Of a DNA stretch of 64,000 bases, positions 50,073 through 59,769 are shown in pieces. Made by a program: the position numbers and the translations under genes. Below the pieces are notes generated by a model, which worked only from the letters and a program-made list of their open reading frames with translations, was not told where the DNA came from and made no database searches. How positions within the stretch are numbered: the stretch's first letter is position 1; each line of letters begins with the position of its first letter. This DNA is from Bordetella genomosp. 4 (GTDB taxonomy: Bacteria; Pseudomonadota; Gammaproteobacteria; Burkholderiales; Burkholderiaceae_B): contig NZ_NEVQ01000013.1 in the NCBI RefSeq assembly GCF_002261185.1, positions 1,054,001 to 1,118,000 on the forward strand, in the 5' to 3' direction.

Positions 50073-52049
50073 TCAAGCCGCCTCGTAGCGTGCCTTGAGT
50101 TCCTCAAAGGACATCAATTCCCCCGCCAACGCACTGGCGATCACTGTCGGCGGGCTGGCCAGCCACACGCTGCCCGGCCCCGAGCGGCCGGGAAAATTGC
50201 GGTTGATCGCGCTGACGGTGATTTGATTCGCATGGGTGGATGAGCCTGGACCGCAGTTTGCGCACGCGCCACACGATGGCTGCAGGATGCGCGCCCCCAT
50301 GCGGGCAAAAGTCTGGTCGTAGCCTTTTGCCTGGCAGTAATCGCGTACGGCGGTTGTGCCGTACTGCAGAAAAAGCGTCACCCCATCGGCGATACGTAGG
50401 TTGTTTGCCAACGCCCACGCCAGCACGTCGTGATAGTGATCGAAATCCTCGCGTTTTCCGGCCGTGCATGAGCCTCCATACGCGATATCGACGCGCGGAC
50501 GTTCATTGAGCTCGGCCAACGGCATGCCATTGCCGGGATCACCCGGTGCGGCGACGTAGGGCGATAGTGCAGCACAATCGACGGTAAACGTCGCCGCATA
50601 GCCCGCGCCCTCGTCGCTGTGCATCCACGGTTCGACCTCCGTTTGCACGCCGCGACGCTCACGCAAAAAGGCACAGGTCACCTCGTCGGGTGCAACGATG
50701 CCGGTCAAACCGCCCAGCTCTGCCGTCATATTGGTCAACGTCGCGCGTTCGTCGATCGACATGGCCCGCACAGCTGGTCCGATGAACTCGAATACTTTTC
50801 CTACCCCTGCTCCCGCCCGGATTTCGGGCAGCGCCAGCAGATGCAGCACGACATCTTTTGCGGTGACGCCGGCTGGCAATTGGCCGCGCAAGTCGATCTT
50901 CAGACTCGCTGGCATCGTCAATCGGATAGTGCCGGTCATGAACGCGTTGGCCATATCCGTCGTACCTACACCGAATGCGACACAACCCAGGGCACCGCTA
51001 TGCGGGGTATGCGAATCGGTCCCCACCACCACCTGTCCCGGCGAGGCATAATGCTCGGCCATCATCGCGTGCGAAATACCGGCAACGTTCGTGCCAGGAT
51101 CCAAGACGGCCTCGGCATCGGTCAAGGTGCGATGTTGACGTAACCCGTAGTCGCGGATGAAGTCGCGTTGCGCCTGGCACATGAAGCGCACCTTAGGCAC
51201 AAAACCCATACGCATATGATTCGGGCTTTCATCCACATACGAGGTGTGGTCTTCGAATACCACGATGCTGTCGGTGTCGACGAGCGTCAACGGACGGCCG
51301 AAGCGCGCGTGCAGCATATGCGCAGCCATGCCGGTGTAGTACTCGTGGATGAATCGCCAATCCGCACGTACGAAGACGCCCTCGCCTATCGACAATGCCG
51401 GCGACGTCACGGGCGTACGCAACAGGTGGCGCCGAATGATTTTTTCGAACAGCGTCTGCGGCCCGGTGTCCGTCGAGTCCTGCTGCGCCGCTGTGCGCAG
51501 ATGCCGTTGTCCGAACGCCAGTAATCCGCCCTCGCGCACGATCGCCGCCGCCAAATCATCGCGATCCGCCACGATGTCGTCGACAGTAATGCGCTCGCCG
51601 CGTTGCAGGCGTTCCACCAGGCTCATATCGGTGCTGGTGTACAGGCCTATGTTGTCGGCGTTCTGCCGATAGATACGTTCGAAACTCTCGGCAATGACCA
51701 GACGCACCCCCGCCGACTTTTCCGCCATGGGACTGTGTTCACGGGACGAGCCCTTGCCGTAGCGCTTGCCGCCGACGACGACGTTGACTCCCGACTGGCG
51801 AATCGCATTCTCCGCAATGGGGCGCTGACCTGCGACCTGCAGTCCGGTATAGGGGAATCGCCCCAGGCTTTCGTCAAAGTGCGTCAGGATGGTCACCGGC
51901 GTGATCTCGTCGGTGGACACGTCGTCGCGCAAAGGACTTGCCTGGATCAAGGTCGCGGGTTTACCGGCGAGTTGCGCGGTGATCTGCGCAGGGTCGCGGG
52001 ACAAAAACAGAAAACGCGCAGGACGATCTAGTACCAGAGTTTCAGACAT
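50073..52049 (-). CDS. aconitase-family hydratase with swivel domain at the N-terminus
   Basis: 658 aa. The swivel domain with the substrate loop YGKGSSREHSP (residues 97-107) is at the N-terminus, and the [4Fe-4S] catalytic domains follow, with ligand cysteines in GTDSHTPHSGALGC and PSCGACANCGPG. In ordinary aconitase A the swivel is at the C-terminus, so this is a permuted or fused small-large isomerase. Substrate unknown (aconitate, isopropylmalate or a related hydroxy acid). Nine nt after the Bug-type protein gene, so co-transcribed with it. Confidence 0.85.
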   Translation of the reverse strand: MSETLVLDRPARFLFLSRDPAQITAQLAGKPATLIQASPLRDDVSTDEITPVTILTHFDESLGRFPYTGLQVAGQRPIAENAIRQSGVNVVVGGKRYGKGSSREHSPMAEKSAGVRLVIAESFERIYRQNADNIGLYTSTDMSLVERLQRGERITVDDIVADRDDLAAAIVREGGLLAFGQRHLRTAAQQDSTDTGPQTLFEKIIRRHLLRTPVTSPALSIGEGVFVRADWRFIHEYYTGMAAHMLHARFGRPLTLVDTDSIVVFEDHTSYVDESPNHMRMGFVPKVRFMCQAQRDFIRDYGLRQHRTLTDAEAVLDPGTNVAGISHAMMAEHYASPGQVVVGTDSHTPHSGALGCVAFGVGTTDMANAFMTGTIRLTMPASLKIDLRGQLPAGVTAKDVVLHLLALPEIRAGAGVGKVFEFIGPAVRAMSIDERATLTNMTAELGGLTGIVAPDEVTCAFLRERRGVQTEVEPWMHSDEGAGYAATFTVDCAALSPYVAAPGDPGNGMPLAELNERPRVDIAYGGSCTAGKREDFDHYHDVLAWALANNLRIADGVTLFLQYGTTAVRDYCQAKGYDQTFARMGARILQPSCGACANCGPGSSTHANQITVSAINRNFPGRSGPGSVWLASPPTVIASALAGELMSFEELKARYEAA

Positions 52050-52057
52050 ACTTCACA

Positions 52058-53032
52058 CTATTCAACAGAGATTCCTGCGGCCGATACCAGGCCTTGGGAT
52101 TTGGTGACTTCGTCCACCAGGACTTTACGGGCCTGCTCCGTTGTGCTGCCTTGTGACACGAATCCCAGGGGTTGCAAGGCTTTTAATACGTCGGGATCTT
52201 TCATCACACGCGCCGTGGCGGATTGCAGCTGACTCACCTGTTCCGGCGCCATGCCGGCGGGGCCAATCAACGCGATCCAGGCATCATAGGAATAATCTTT
52301 TACCCCCGATTCGGCCAATGTAGGAACGTCTGGCAGCACCGCCAAACGCTCTGGCGTACTGACGGCCAATGCGCGGAGCTTGCCCGCCTGAATCTGCGCC
52401 AACACCGAGGGCACTGCCAGAAATGCCGTTTGAATCTGGCCGGACATCACGTCGGTAATCAAGGCATTGCCGCCTCGATATGGGATGTGGGTCATCTCGA
52501 CGTTCGCTTGCGACTTGAGCAACTCGCCAGCCAGGTGCAGGACGCTGCCCGTGCCCGAAGAGCCGTAGTTGAGCTCTTTTGGGTGGGCCCGCGCGGCCGA
52601 CAGCAAAGCCCCGATATCGCGATACGGCGAGGTGTCCGACACGACAACGACCAGCGGCGTGGTGCCGATCATCGAGATGGGCGTGATGTCGCGCACACTG
52701 TCGTACGGCATGTCTTTGTACAAACTGGGATTGATGGCGTGATTCGACGACACAATCGCGAGGGTATAGCCATCGGGTTTGGCGGACACTAATTGCCGGG
52801 TGCCGGGAATACCGGCGGCGCCTGACAGGTTTTCGACGATCAGAGGCTGGGCCAGCGCCTTGCCCAGATGATCGGCAACCACACGGGCGACCACGTCTGC
52901 GGTGGAGCCAGGCGACGTAGGCACAATCAGCCGGATCGGGTGATCGGGATAGTTGGCCGCCTGCGCGACAGGTGTCTGGAACAATGCGGTTGAGATGGCG
53001 AGCGTACAGGCCGCCAAAGTTCGAGCGATCAT
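52058..53032 (-). CDS. tripartite tricarboxylate transporter (Bug/TctC) binding protein
   Basis: 324 aa periplasmic binding protein. Signal peptide ends ...TPVAQA-ANYP. Family blocks YPDHPIRLIVPTSPGSTADV, GYTLAIVSSNHAINPSLY, NYGSSGTGSVLHLAGELL and IQAGKLRALAVSTPERLAVL. Bug proteins bind carboxylates and are very numerous in Alcaligenaceae. No membrane TctAB components lie here. Paired with the aconitase-like enzyme, suggesting uptake or sensing of its substrate (inference). GAGGAG is upstream of ATG 53032. Confidence 0.93.
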   Translation of the reverse strand: MIARTLAACTLAISTALFQTPVAQAANYPDHPIRLIVPTSPGSTADVVARVVADHLGKALAQPLIVENLSGAAGIPGTRQLVSAKPDGYTLAIVSSNHAINPSLYKDMPYDSVRDITPISMIGTTPLVVVVSDTSPYRDIGALLSAARAHPKELNYGSSGTGSVLHLAGELLKSQANVEMTHIPYRGGNALITDVMSGQIQTAFLAVPSVLAQIQAGKLRALAVSTPERLAVLPDVPTLAESGVKDYSYDAWIALIGPAGMAPEQVSQLQSATARVMKDPDVLKALQPLGFVSQGSTTEQARKVLVDEVTKSQGLVSAAGISVE

Positions 53033-53149
53033 CAAGCGAGTCTCCTCATTCGGTGCAAACGGGGTCTATTGCCCTGTGGCTGAGACTATAAGGAGACGTT
53101 GAGACGATCCGAAGTGCCGTCTCGGCATGGCTGACATCGTGAACCGAGA

Positions 53150-54052
53150 TTACGTGTCCTGCGCGAGAAACCGCAGCAACACCGAGGCGCTGGCCGACAG
53201 TTGCTCTGGATCAATACAGACGATGCTCATTTCTCGCCGTGCCCAAGGATCCGACAAGGGTTTTACCACCACATCCAACGCAGAGAGATACAACTCCGCC
53301 ACCTGCTGCGGCATGATAGCGATGCCCAATCCGGCATGCGCCATCCGGCACAATGCATCCAGGCTGGTGACGCGAATCTTGACCGTCAACGTCGTGCCCA
53401 TGGCCTGAGCTCGAGCGGCCAACATCTGCGTCAGCGCGCTGTCGGGGCCCAGACCGACGAAGGTCTCCGCCGCGATATCCTGCAAGCTCAGTTGACGGGC
53501 CGCGGCCTTGGGATGCGATGCGGGCAACATGACGGCCAGCCGATCACGGCGATACGGCAATGCGTGCAGGCCCTCTATATCGGCCGTCTTATTGCAGATA
53601 CCGAAATCCACGTCGCGCTCACGTACGCGCCGCAACACATCGGGACTGTGGCACTCCTCGAGCTCAATGTCTATGTCGGGAAACAAGCGCTGAAAAGCAG
53701 CGACATCCTCGGGCAGAAACTGCACGATCGCCGATAGATTGGCGGCGACATGCACATGCCCCTTGGCGCCCGAGAACAGCCGGGAGAGATCCGCCCCCAT
53801 GGCCTCGACATCACCGATGAGCTTGCCGGCATGATGCAAGACGGTTCGCCCGGCCTCTGTAATCGTCACGCCACGCGTATGGCGTTGAATGAGCGGCAGG
53901 CCGATCAGCGATTCGAGTTCTGCGATGCGTCGGCTGACCGCCGAGGGCGCGATGAACTCACGTTCGGCCGCGCGCGCGATGCTGTGCTCCTGGCAAACGG
54001 CTACGAAGAGCCGCAACGAGGTCAGATCGAGTTTGCGTAATAGATTTTCCAT
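53150..54052 (-). CDS. LysR-family regulator
   Basis: 300 aa. N-terminal wHTH (LDLTSLRLFVAVCQEHSIAR then EFIAPSAVSRRIAELESLIG) and a periplasmic-binding-like effector domain. Same strand as, and 117 nt upstream of, the Bug-aconitase pair, so a likely regulator of it, probably responding to a related carboxylate (inference). Confidence 0.92.
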   Translation of the reverse strand: MENLLRKLDLTSLRLFVAVCQEHSIARAAEREFIAPSAVSRRIAELESLIGLPLIQRHTRGVTITEAGRTVLHHAGKLIGDVEAMGADLSRLFSGAKGHVHVAANLSAIVQFLPEDVAAFQRLFPDIDIELEECHSPDVLRRVRERDVDFGICNKTADIEGLHALPYRRDRLAVMLPASHPKAAARQLSLQDIAAETFVGLGPDSALTQMLAARAQAMGTTLTVKIRVTSLDALCRMAHAGLGIAIMPQQVAELYLSALDVVVKPLSDPWARREMSIVCIDPEQLSASASVLLRFLAQDT

Positions 54053-54160
54053 GCCGTTGCCGGTCGTGCACCGTCCTCGTCAGAGGAGGTGATCGTACTA
54101 CACAGGTAGTAACGAGGTTCACGACTGCGGCACGCGCACGGCCATACAGGCCATCGCGCA

Positions 54161-54190
54161 CAAAAAAGGCCTCGGCGTTAACCGGAGAGC
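54161..54190 (-). terminator. probable terminator after indolepyruvate oxidoreductase
   Basis: On the minus strand an imperfect CTCCGG/CCGAG helix is followed by CC and TTTTTT (54167-54162). It lies about 40 nt after the stop of the 1164-aa gene. Nothing else recognisable in the 174-bp gap before the LysR gene. Confidence 0.45.
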
Positions 54191-54226
54191 GCAAGCGCAT
54201 CATGCGGCGCCTGCTTCCTCGATGAC

Positions 54227-57200
54227 TTAAGCCGCCTTTGCGACGCTTGAACCCTCGCGATACTGCCGCAGCAATGCCTCACGCCGTGCAGCGGCCCGCT
54301 CCGCGTTGCGCGCCTTGACGTGGCCATAGCCGCGGATGCTGTCGGGCAGTTCGGCCAGTTGGACTGCGGTATCTCGATTCAGTGCGTCCAGGCTTTGGGC
54401 GAACTCATTGATCAGGTCGAAATAATCGCGCACCAGGGCTTGTTCCATACGACGCTCGGCGGTTTTGCCAAAAAAGTCCAGGCTTGTTCCGCGTAAACGC
54501 TTCATGGGCGCTAGCGCGCGGAATACCCATTCCACCCACGGTCCAAAGGCCCGTTTCTTGCCACCGGTCAATGCGGGCGGAGCCAAGTGGTAAATCACTC
54601 GGTAATCCTTGCCCGGCTCACCCTCGAACTGCTCTCGCAAACGCTGCTTGAATGCAGGATCGGTGTGCAAGCGCGCGACTTCGTATTCGTCTTTGTAAGC
54701 CATCAATTTGGCCAGATTCTTTGCCACTGCCCGCGTCAATATCGCCTCGCCCGGCAAGCGGGACTCGCGATCACGGATGGCGGAGACGGCGTTCACATAG
54801 CGTTGTGCATAGGCCTCGTCCTGATACGCGCGCAAATGGTCTGCCAGACGGCGGATCGTCGTATCCAGCGACTCGGGCAATACCGTTACGGGTTTTGCCG
54901 GGCGCAGCGCCGCCACGCCATGGTGCGCTGCCTGACGTCCCAGCTCAAAGGCTGCGAGGTTCTTTTCTACCGATACGCCATTGAGCTTGATGGCCTGATG
55001 CAGACTGTCGCGCGATAGCGGGATGCTGCCCTTTTGCCAGGCATAGCCCAGCAACAGAGGATTCGCGTAGATGCCATCGCCCAACAAAGCTTCTGCCAAT
55101 GGGCCTGCCTCAATGAAATCGCATTGCCCCGAGGTGCTGCGGCGCAAGGCGGCCTCGGCCTGGGCGCCGGGGAATGTCCACGCGGGCTGAGAAAGCAGCG
55201 AGGCCGTCGGCGCGGCCGTGCTGTTGACCACGGCTCGGCCGCCATCGGGGCGCAAACGAGACAAGACCTCGGGCGAGGCCGCGACCAAGGCGTCGCAGCC
55301 GATCACCAGATCGGCTTCGCCCAAGGCGACACGCGTGGCCTGCAGGTCCTCGGGTGTCGACGCCAGCTGCACGTGGCTGAGCACGGCGCCACCCTTTTGG
55401 GCGAGCCCGGCCATGTCCAATACGGTGACGCCCTTGCCTTCGATATGGGCCGCCACGCCTAGCAAGGCGCCGATGGTGACCACGCCAGTGCCGCCCACGC
55501 CCGCTACGACCAAACGATGAGCGCGGCCAGCTTTCAGCGGCATGATGGCCGGCTCAGGTGCCTCGGCTAACGACGCCGCCGTGTTGACCGGACGAGGCTT
55601 GCGCACCGTGGCGCCCTCTGCAGTGACAAAGCTCGGGCAGAATCCCTGCACGCAGGAAAAATCCTTGTTGCAAGACGATTGGTTGATGCGGCGTTTGCTG
55701 CCCATCGACGTCTCTAATGGCTCGACCGACAGGCAGTTGGATTGCACGGAACAATCACCGCAGCCCTCGCATACGGCCTCGTTGATAAAGGCGCGGCGCA
55801 GCGGATCGGGGTAATCGCCACGCTTGCGGCGGCGGCGTTTTTCGGTGGCACAAGTCTGATCGTAGATCAATACGGTGGTGGCCAAGATATCGCGCAACTC
55901 GCGCTGCACGGCATCGAGTTCCTGACGATGGTGGACCGCCACATTGGCGGGCAACTGCAGCGGGCCATGATATTTATCGGGCTCGTCGCTGACGACCACG
56001 ACACGGTTGACGCCTTCGGCCAGGACCTGCGCGGCAATCTGAGGCACGGTCAATGTGCCATCCACGGGTTGGCCGCCCGTCATCGCGACCGCATCGTTGT
56101 ACAGGATTTTGTAGGTGATGGGCGCGTTGGCGGCCACAGCGGCGCGAATGGCCAATAGCCCCGAATGGAAATACGTCCCGTCGCCCAGATTGGCAAAAAT
56201 ATGGCGCTCGCTGGTGAAGTCCTTTTGCCCGAGCCACGCCACGCCCTCGCCGCCCATCTGGCTGAAGGTATCGGTATTGCGATCCATCCATATCGCCATA
56301 TAGTGGCACCCAATGCCGGCCACGGCACGCGAGCCCTCGGGAACGCGCGTCGACGTATTGTGCGGACAGCCGGAACAGAACCAGGGCTTGCGCTCCTCGA
56401 CCATGATGGGCTTGGCGGCCTCGCGCTCTTTGGCATCGATGATGGCCAGGCGTGCGGCGATGCGAGCCCTGATCTCGTCTGGCAAGCTTGCCTTGTCCAG
56501 GCGCGCGGCAATCGCGCGGGCGATCAGTGCGGGCGAGAGTTCGTATTCCGTGGGCAATAGCGGCCGGCCGCGCGGCATGGACCATTCGCCGCCGCCATTG
56601 TCGCGCTCGTCGAATTTGCCGAATATGCGGGGCCTCACATCATCGCGCCAGTTGTAGAGCTCCTCTTTTAAGGCGTACTCGAGGATCTGGCGTTTTTCTT
56701 CGACCACCAGGATTTCTTTCAGGCCTGTCGCAAAGGCCCGCGCGCCCTGTGCATCGAGAGGCCAGACACAGCCGACCTTCATCAAGCGGATGCCCGCGAT
56801 CTTACAGGCCTCGTCGTCCAGCCCCAGATCGGTCAGCGCCTGACGCACGTCGAGATAGGCCTTGCCCGCCGTCATGATGCCGAAGTGCGCATCCGGCGCG
56901 TCCAGCACGACGCGATTGAGGCCATTGGCACGCACGTAATCCAATGCGGCGTACCATTTGTGATTCAACAAACGGGCCTCTTGCGCCACAGGGGTGTCCG
57001 GCCAACGGATATTCAATCCCCCGGCGGGCAGTTCGGTATCGGGCAATACCACGCGTACACGTGCGGGATCGAGTTCGACCGACGCACTGGATTCGACCAC
57101 GTCCGTGACGCATTTCATCGCAACCCACAAGCCGGTATAGCGGCTCATCGCCCAACCATGCAAGCCGTAGTCCAGATATTCCTGCACGTTCGACGGATAC

Positions 57201-57721
57201 AGCACGGGAATGCCTGCGGCGATCAGGACATGCTCGGATTGATGCGCCACGGTGGACGATTTGGCGGCATGGTCGTCGCCCGCCAACAGCAGCACGCCCC
57301 CATGGGCTGCGGTGCCCGCGGAATTGGCGTGCTTGAGCACGTCGATAGAACGATCGACGCCCGGCCCTTTGCCGTACCACATGCCGAATACCCCGTCGCG
57401 CGTCGCGTTGGGGAATAGATTCAACTGCTGCGTTCCCCAGACAGCCGTGGCAGCCAGGTCTTCGTTCAGGCCGGGCTGGAAGACGATGTCGTTGGACTGG
57501 AGATGGCTTTTGGCTTTCCAGAGGGCCAGATCCAGCCCGCCCAGCGGCGAGCCGCGGTAGCCCGAGATATAGCCTGCCGTGTTCAACCCCATCGCCTGAT
57601 CGCGCGCCCGTTGCAGCATGGGCAGCCGTACCAGGGCCTGTGTGCCGCTCAAATAGATGCGGCCGCTTTCTTGCGTGTATTTATCGTCCAGCGTGACATG
57701 GGTGGGCAATGGGGCGTTCAC
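54227..57721 (-). CDS. indolepyruvate ferredoxin oxidoreductase, fused
   Basis: 1164 aa. The alpha part comes first (TPP/pyruvate-ferredoxin type: ISGYRGSPLGGLDLALWKAK, GKGPGVDRSIDVLKHAN, TPP-binding GDGTYFHSGLLAIRAAV), then Fe-S cysteines in CSGCPHNTST and CEGCGDCSVQSNC, and a gamma-type domain (VAGVGGTGVVTIGALLGVAA). It converts aryl pyruvates to aryl-acetyl-CoA. The single-chain form is typical of beta-proteobacteria. Opposite to a LysR gene across a 114-bp gap. Confidence 0.95.
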   Translation of the reverse strand: MNAPLPTHVTLDDKYTQESGRIYLSGTQALVRLPMLQRARDQAMGLNTAGYISGYRGSPLGGLDLALWKAKSHLQSNDIVFQPGLNEDLAATAVWGTQQLNLFPNATRDGVFGMWYGKGPGVDRSIDVLKHANSAGTAAHGGVLLLAGDDHAAKSSTVAHQSEHVLIAAGIPVLYPSNVQEYLDYGLHGWAMSRYTGLWVAMKCVTDVVESSASVELDPARVRVVLPDTELPAGGLNIRWPDTPVAQEARLLNHKWYAALDYVRANGLNRVVLDAPDAHFGIMTAGKAYLDVRQALTDLGLDDEACKIAGIRLMKVGCVWPLDAQGARAFATGLKEILVVEEKRQILEYALKEELYNWRDDVRPRIFGKFDERDNGGGEWSMPRGRPLLPTEYELSPALIARAIAARLDKASLPDEIRARIAARLAIIDAKEREAAKPIMVEERKPWFCSGCPHNTSTRVPEGSRAVAGIGCHYMAIWMDRNTDTFSQMGGEGVAWLGQKDFTSERHIFANLGDGTYFHSGLLAIRAAVAANAPITYKILYNDAVAMTGGQPVDGTLTVPQIAAQVLAEGVNRVVVVSDEPDKYHGPLQLPANVAVHHRQELDAVQRELRDILATTVLIYDQTCATEKRRRRKRGDYPDPLRRAFINEAVCEGCGDCSVQSNCLSVEPLETSMGSKRRINQSSCNKDFSCVQGFCPSFVTAEGATVRKPRPVNTAASLAEAPEPAIMPLKAGRAHRLVVAGVGGTGVVTIGALLGVAAHIEGKGVTVLDMAGLAQKGGAVLSHVQLASTPEDLQATRVALGEADLVIGCDALVAASPEVLSRLRPDGGRAVVNSTAAPTASLLSQPAWTFPGAQAEAALRRSTSGQCDFIEAGPLAEALLGDGIYANPLLLGYAWQKGSIPLSRDSLHQAIKLNGVSVEKNLAAFELGRQAAHHGVAALRPAKPVTVLPESLDTTIRRLADHLRAYQDEAYAQRYVNAVSAIRDRESRLPGEAILTRAVAKNLAKLMAYKDEYEVARLHTDPAFKQRLREQFEGEPGKDYRVIYHLAPPALTGGKKRAFGPWVEWVFRALAPMKRLRGTSLDFFGKTAERRMEQALVRDYFDLINEFAQSLDALNRDTAVQLAELPDSIRGYGHVKARNAERAAARREALLRQYREGSSVAKAA

Positions 57722-57835
57722 TGTGTCTCCTGATGCCTATTGATTGGCTTGCTAGGAGTGTAGAAAGCCGGCTGGTTATCGTATATTCATATATTCAGTT
57801 AGCTGGTATATAAAAAATTAATACCCGGAGACCCC
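57722..57835. promoter_or_regulatory. divergent control region
   Basis: 114 bp between two divergent genes, AT-rich in the middle. TATATTC...TATATTC repeats at 57783-57796 and GGTATATA at 57805-57812 form an inverted TATAT/ATATA arrangement of the LysR-site kind. Exact promoter boxes not assigned. Confidence 0.45.
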
Positions 57836-58741
57836 ATGGCCAAAGACGTCACCGTACGGCAATTGCGTTATTTCACCGCGGCTGCCCGCACGGGCCGCTT
57901 GTCGATGGCGGCGACCGACGAGCATGTATCGCAGTCGGCCGTGACCAACGCCATCCTGGCGCTGGAGGCCCAATTGGGCATACGCCTGTTTGACCGTCAT
58001 CCGCATGGCGTCACGCTGACGCCAGAGGGCCATCATTTTCATCAGCGCGCGCGGGAAATCCTGGACGCTCTGGACGATGCGCTACGCGAGCCTGGGTTCC
58101 AGCGCTATACCCTGCGCGGCTCGGTACGCATTGCGGCGTCCTATACGGTGCTAGGCTATTTTCTGCCCGAGTTGCTGGCGCGTTTTCGCCGCCGCTATCC
58201 GGATATCGTGCTGGACCTGGTGGATATGGACCGCCCTGAGATCGAGGCTGCGATCGCCAGCGGCGACGTGGAACTCGGTGTGACACTGCTGTCGAATTCG
58301 GATACGCGCAACACGCTGAGCAAGCACGTATTGGTCAAATCGCGTCGGCAGTTGTGGGTGCCGGCGGGTCATCCGTTGCTGGAACACGCCGCGCCGTCCC
58401 TCGCCGACGTGTCCAAGCTGCCCTATATTCTGCTCGAGATGGATGAGGGCGAACGCTCTACGCTGGGTTATTGGCAGGCGCATGGATTACAGCCCGATAT
58501 TGCTTTTCGCACGCGGTCCATGGAGGCACTGCGAGGCCTGGTGGCGCACGGATTTGGCGTCACGATTTTGTCGGATATGGTTTATCGGCCGTGGTCGCTA
58601 GAGGGCAAGAAGATCGAAGCGATTCCGCTGACCGATGCGGTGCCGCCTATGGATGCGGGGCTGTTGTGGCATCCGCGCGCGTCCATGGCGCGGCCGGCGA
58701 GCGCGTTTCGGGATTTCATGATTCATGCGGCAGGCAGTTGA
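57836..58741 (+). CDS. LysR-family regulator
   Basis: 301 aa. wHTH (VTVRQLRYFTAAARTGRLSM then HVSQSAVTNAILALEAQLGI) and effector domain. Divergent from the indolepyruvate oxidoreductase gene, so probably its regulator. Preceded by CCGGAG 5 nt before ATG. Confidence 0.93.
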   Translation: MAKDVTVRQLRYFTAAARTGRLSMAATDEHVSQSAVTNAILALEAQLGIRLFDRHPHGVTLTPEGHHFHQRAREILDALDDALREPGFQRYTLRGSVRIAASYTVLGYFLPELLARFRRRYPDIVLDLVDMDRPEIEAAIASGDVELGVTLLSNSDTRNTLSKHVLVKSRRQLWVPAGHPLLEHAAPSLADVSKLPYILLEMDEGERSTLGYWQAHGLQPDIAFRTRSMEALRGLVAHGFGVTILSDMVYRPWSLEGKKIEAIPLTDAVPPMDAGLLWHPRASMARPASAFRDFMIHAAGS

Positions 58742-58790
58742 CCGGCGTGCGCACGCTACAACGAACTCAACTGCCATCCTGGAAAACACC

Positions 58791-58830
58791 GCAGCACGAA
58801 GCAACGCGTAGCAGCGTTGCTTCGTGCTGC
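58791..58830. terminator. long stem-loop between convergent genes
   Basis: A perfect 17-bp stem (58791-58807 with 58814-58830), six-base loop, lying 49 nt after the LysR stop; a second stem CCGCAG/CTGCGG (58841-58846/58855-58860) follows. No T-run, but the stem could terminate or protect transcripts from both sides. Confidence 0.6.
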
Positions 58831-58872
58831 ACAACTTTCACCGCAGATACATGCCTGCGGTGGGAACATCCA

Positions 58873-59730
58873 TCAATCCAGCAACTCGGCATTCCACGCA
58901 TGGACGCGTTGCGTTTGCTCGCCCAGCCCTTCGATACCCAGCCTCACCACGTCGCCGTCCTTGAGATACACAGGCGGCTTTTGGCCCAGGCCCACACCAG
59001 GCGGCGTTCCCGTGGAAATCAGGTCACCGGGGTACAAAGTAATGAATTGGCTGACGTAGTGGATGAGATACGCCACGTTGAAAATCATGGTCTTGGTGCT
59101 GCCGTTCTGGAAACGCTTGCCATTGACCTCTAGCCACATGGCCAGATTTTGGGGATCAGGGATCTCGTCCGGGGTCACGAGCCACGGACCGATCGGACCA
59201 AACGTGTCGCAGCCCTTGCCCTTGTCCCAGGTGCCGCCGCGCTCGATCTGATATTCGCGTTCGGACACGTCGTTGATCACGCAGTAGCCGGCGACATGTT
59301 TGAGCGCATCCTCCAGCGTGACGTATCGCGCCTTGGTGCCGATCACCACGCCTAACTCGACTTCCCAGTCCGTTTTCACAGAGCCTTTGGGCAGCACGAT
59401 GGGGTCGTTGGCACCCGACGCGCGGGACCATTTGTTGAACAGAATGGGCTCAGCCGGCGGCTCGGCGCCTGTCTCGGCAGCATGATCGCTGTAGTTCAAA
59501 CCTATGCAGACAAACTTGCCGGGATCGGCATAGGGAGTCCCCATGCGGCCGGGCTGGGCTACAACGGGCAGACTGGCTGGATCGACCTTGCGCAAGGTAT
59601 CCAGCGCCTGGGGCGACAAGGTCTGGGCCGTGATATCCGGCAGCACGCCCGACAGATCACGGACGGCGCCCTGGGCATCCAACAGGCCGGGTTTTTCCTG
59701 GCCCACAGGGCCGTATCGCAACAGTTTCAA
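58873..59730 (-). CDS. FAH-family hydrolase, 2,4-diketo-3-deoxy-L-fuconate hydrolase-like
   Basis: 285 aa. FAH fold with metal ligands in KTDWEVELGVVIG and INDVSEREYQIERGG; N-terminus MKLLRYGPVGQEKPGLLDA is like the diketo-deoxy-fuconate hydrolase subgroup. It cleaves a diketo acid to pyruvate and an L-lactate-type product in that route. The adjacent SDR is the matching dehydrogenase, which supports this over generic FAH functions. 39 nt after the SDR gene, same operon. Confidence 0.85.
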   Translation of the reverse strand: MKLLRYGPVGQEKPGLLDAQGAVRDLSGVLPDITAQTLSPQALDTLRKVDPASLPVVAQPGRMGTPYADPGKFVCIGLNYSDHAAETGAEPPAEPILFNKWSRASGANDPIVLPKGSVKTDWEVELGVVIGTKARYVTLEDALKHVAGYCVINDVSEREYQIERGGTWDKGKGCDTFGPIGPWLVTPDEIPDPQNLAMWLEVNGKRFQNGSTKTMIFNVAYLIHYVSQFITLYPGDLISTGTPPGVGLGQKPPVYLKDGDVVRLGIEGLGEQTQRVHAWNAELLD

Positions 59731-59769
59731 CTCTAACTCCTTATCAAGATGCAGGACTATCTATTCTGT

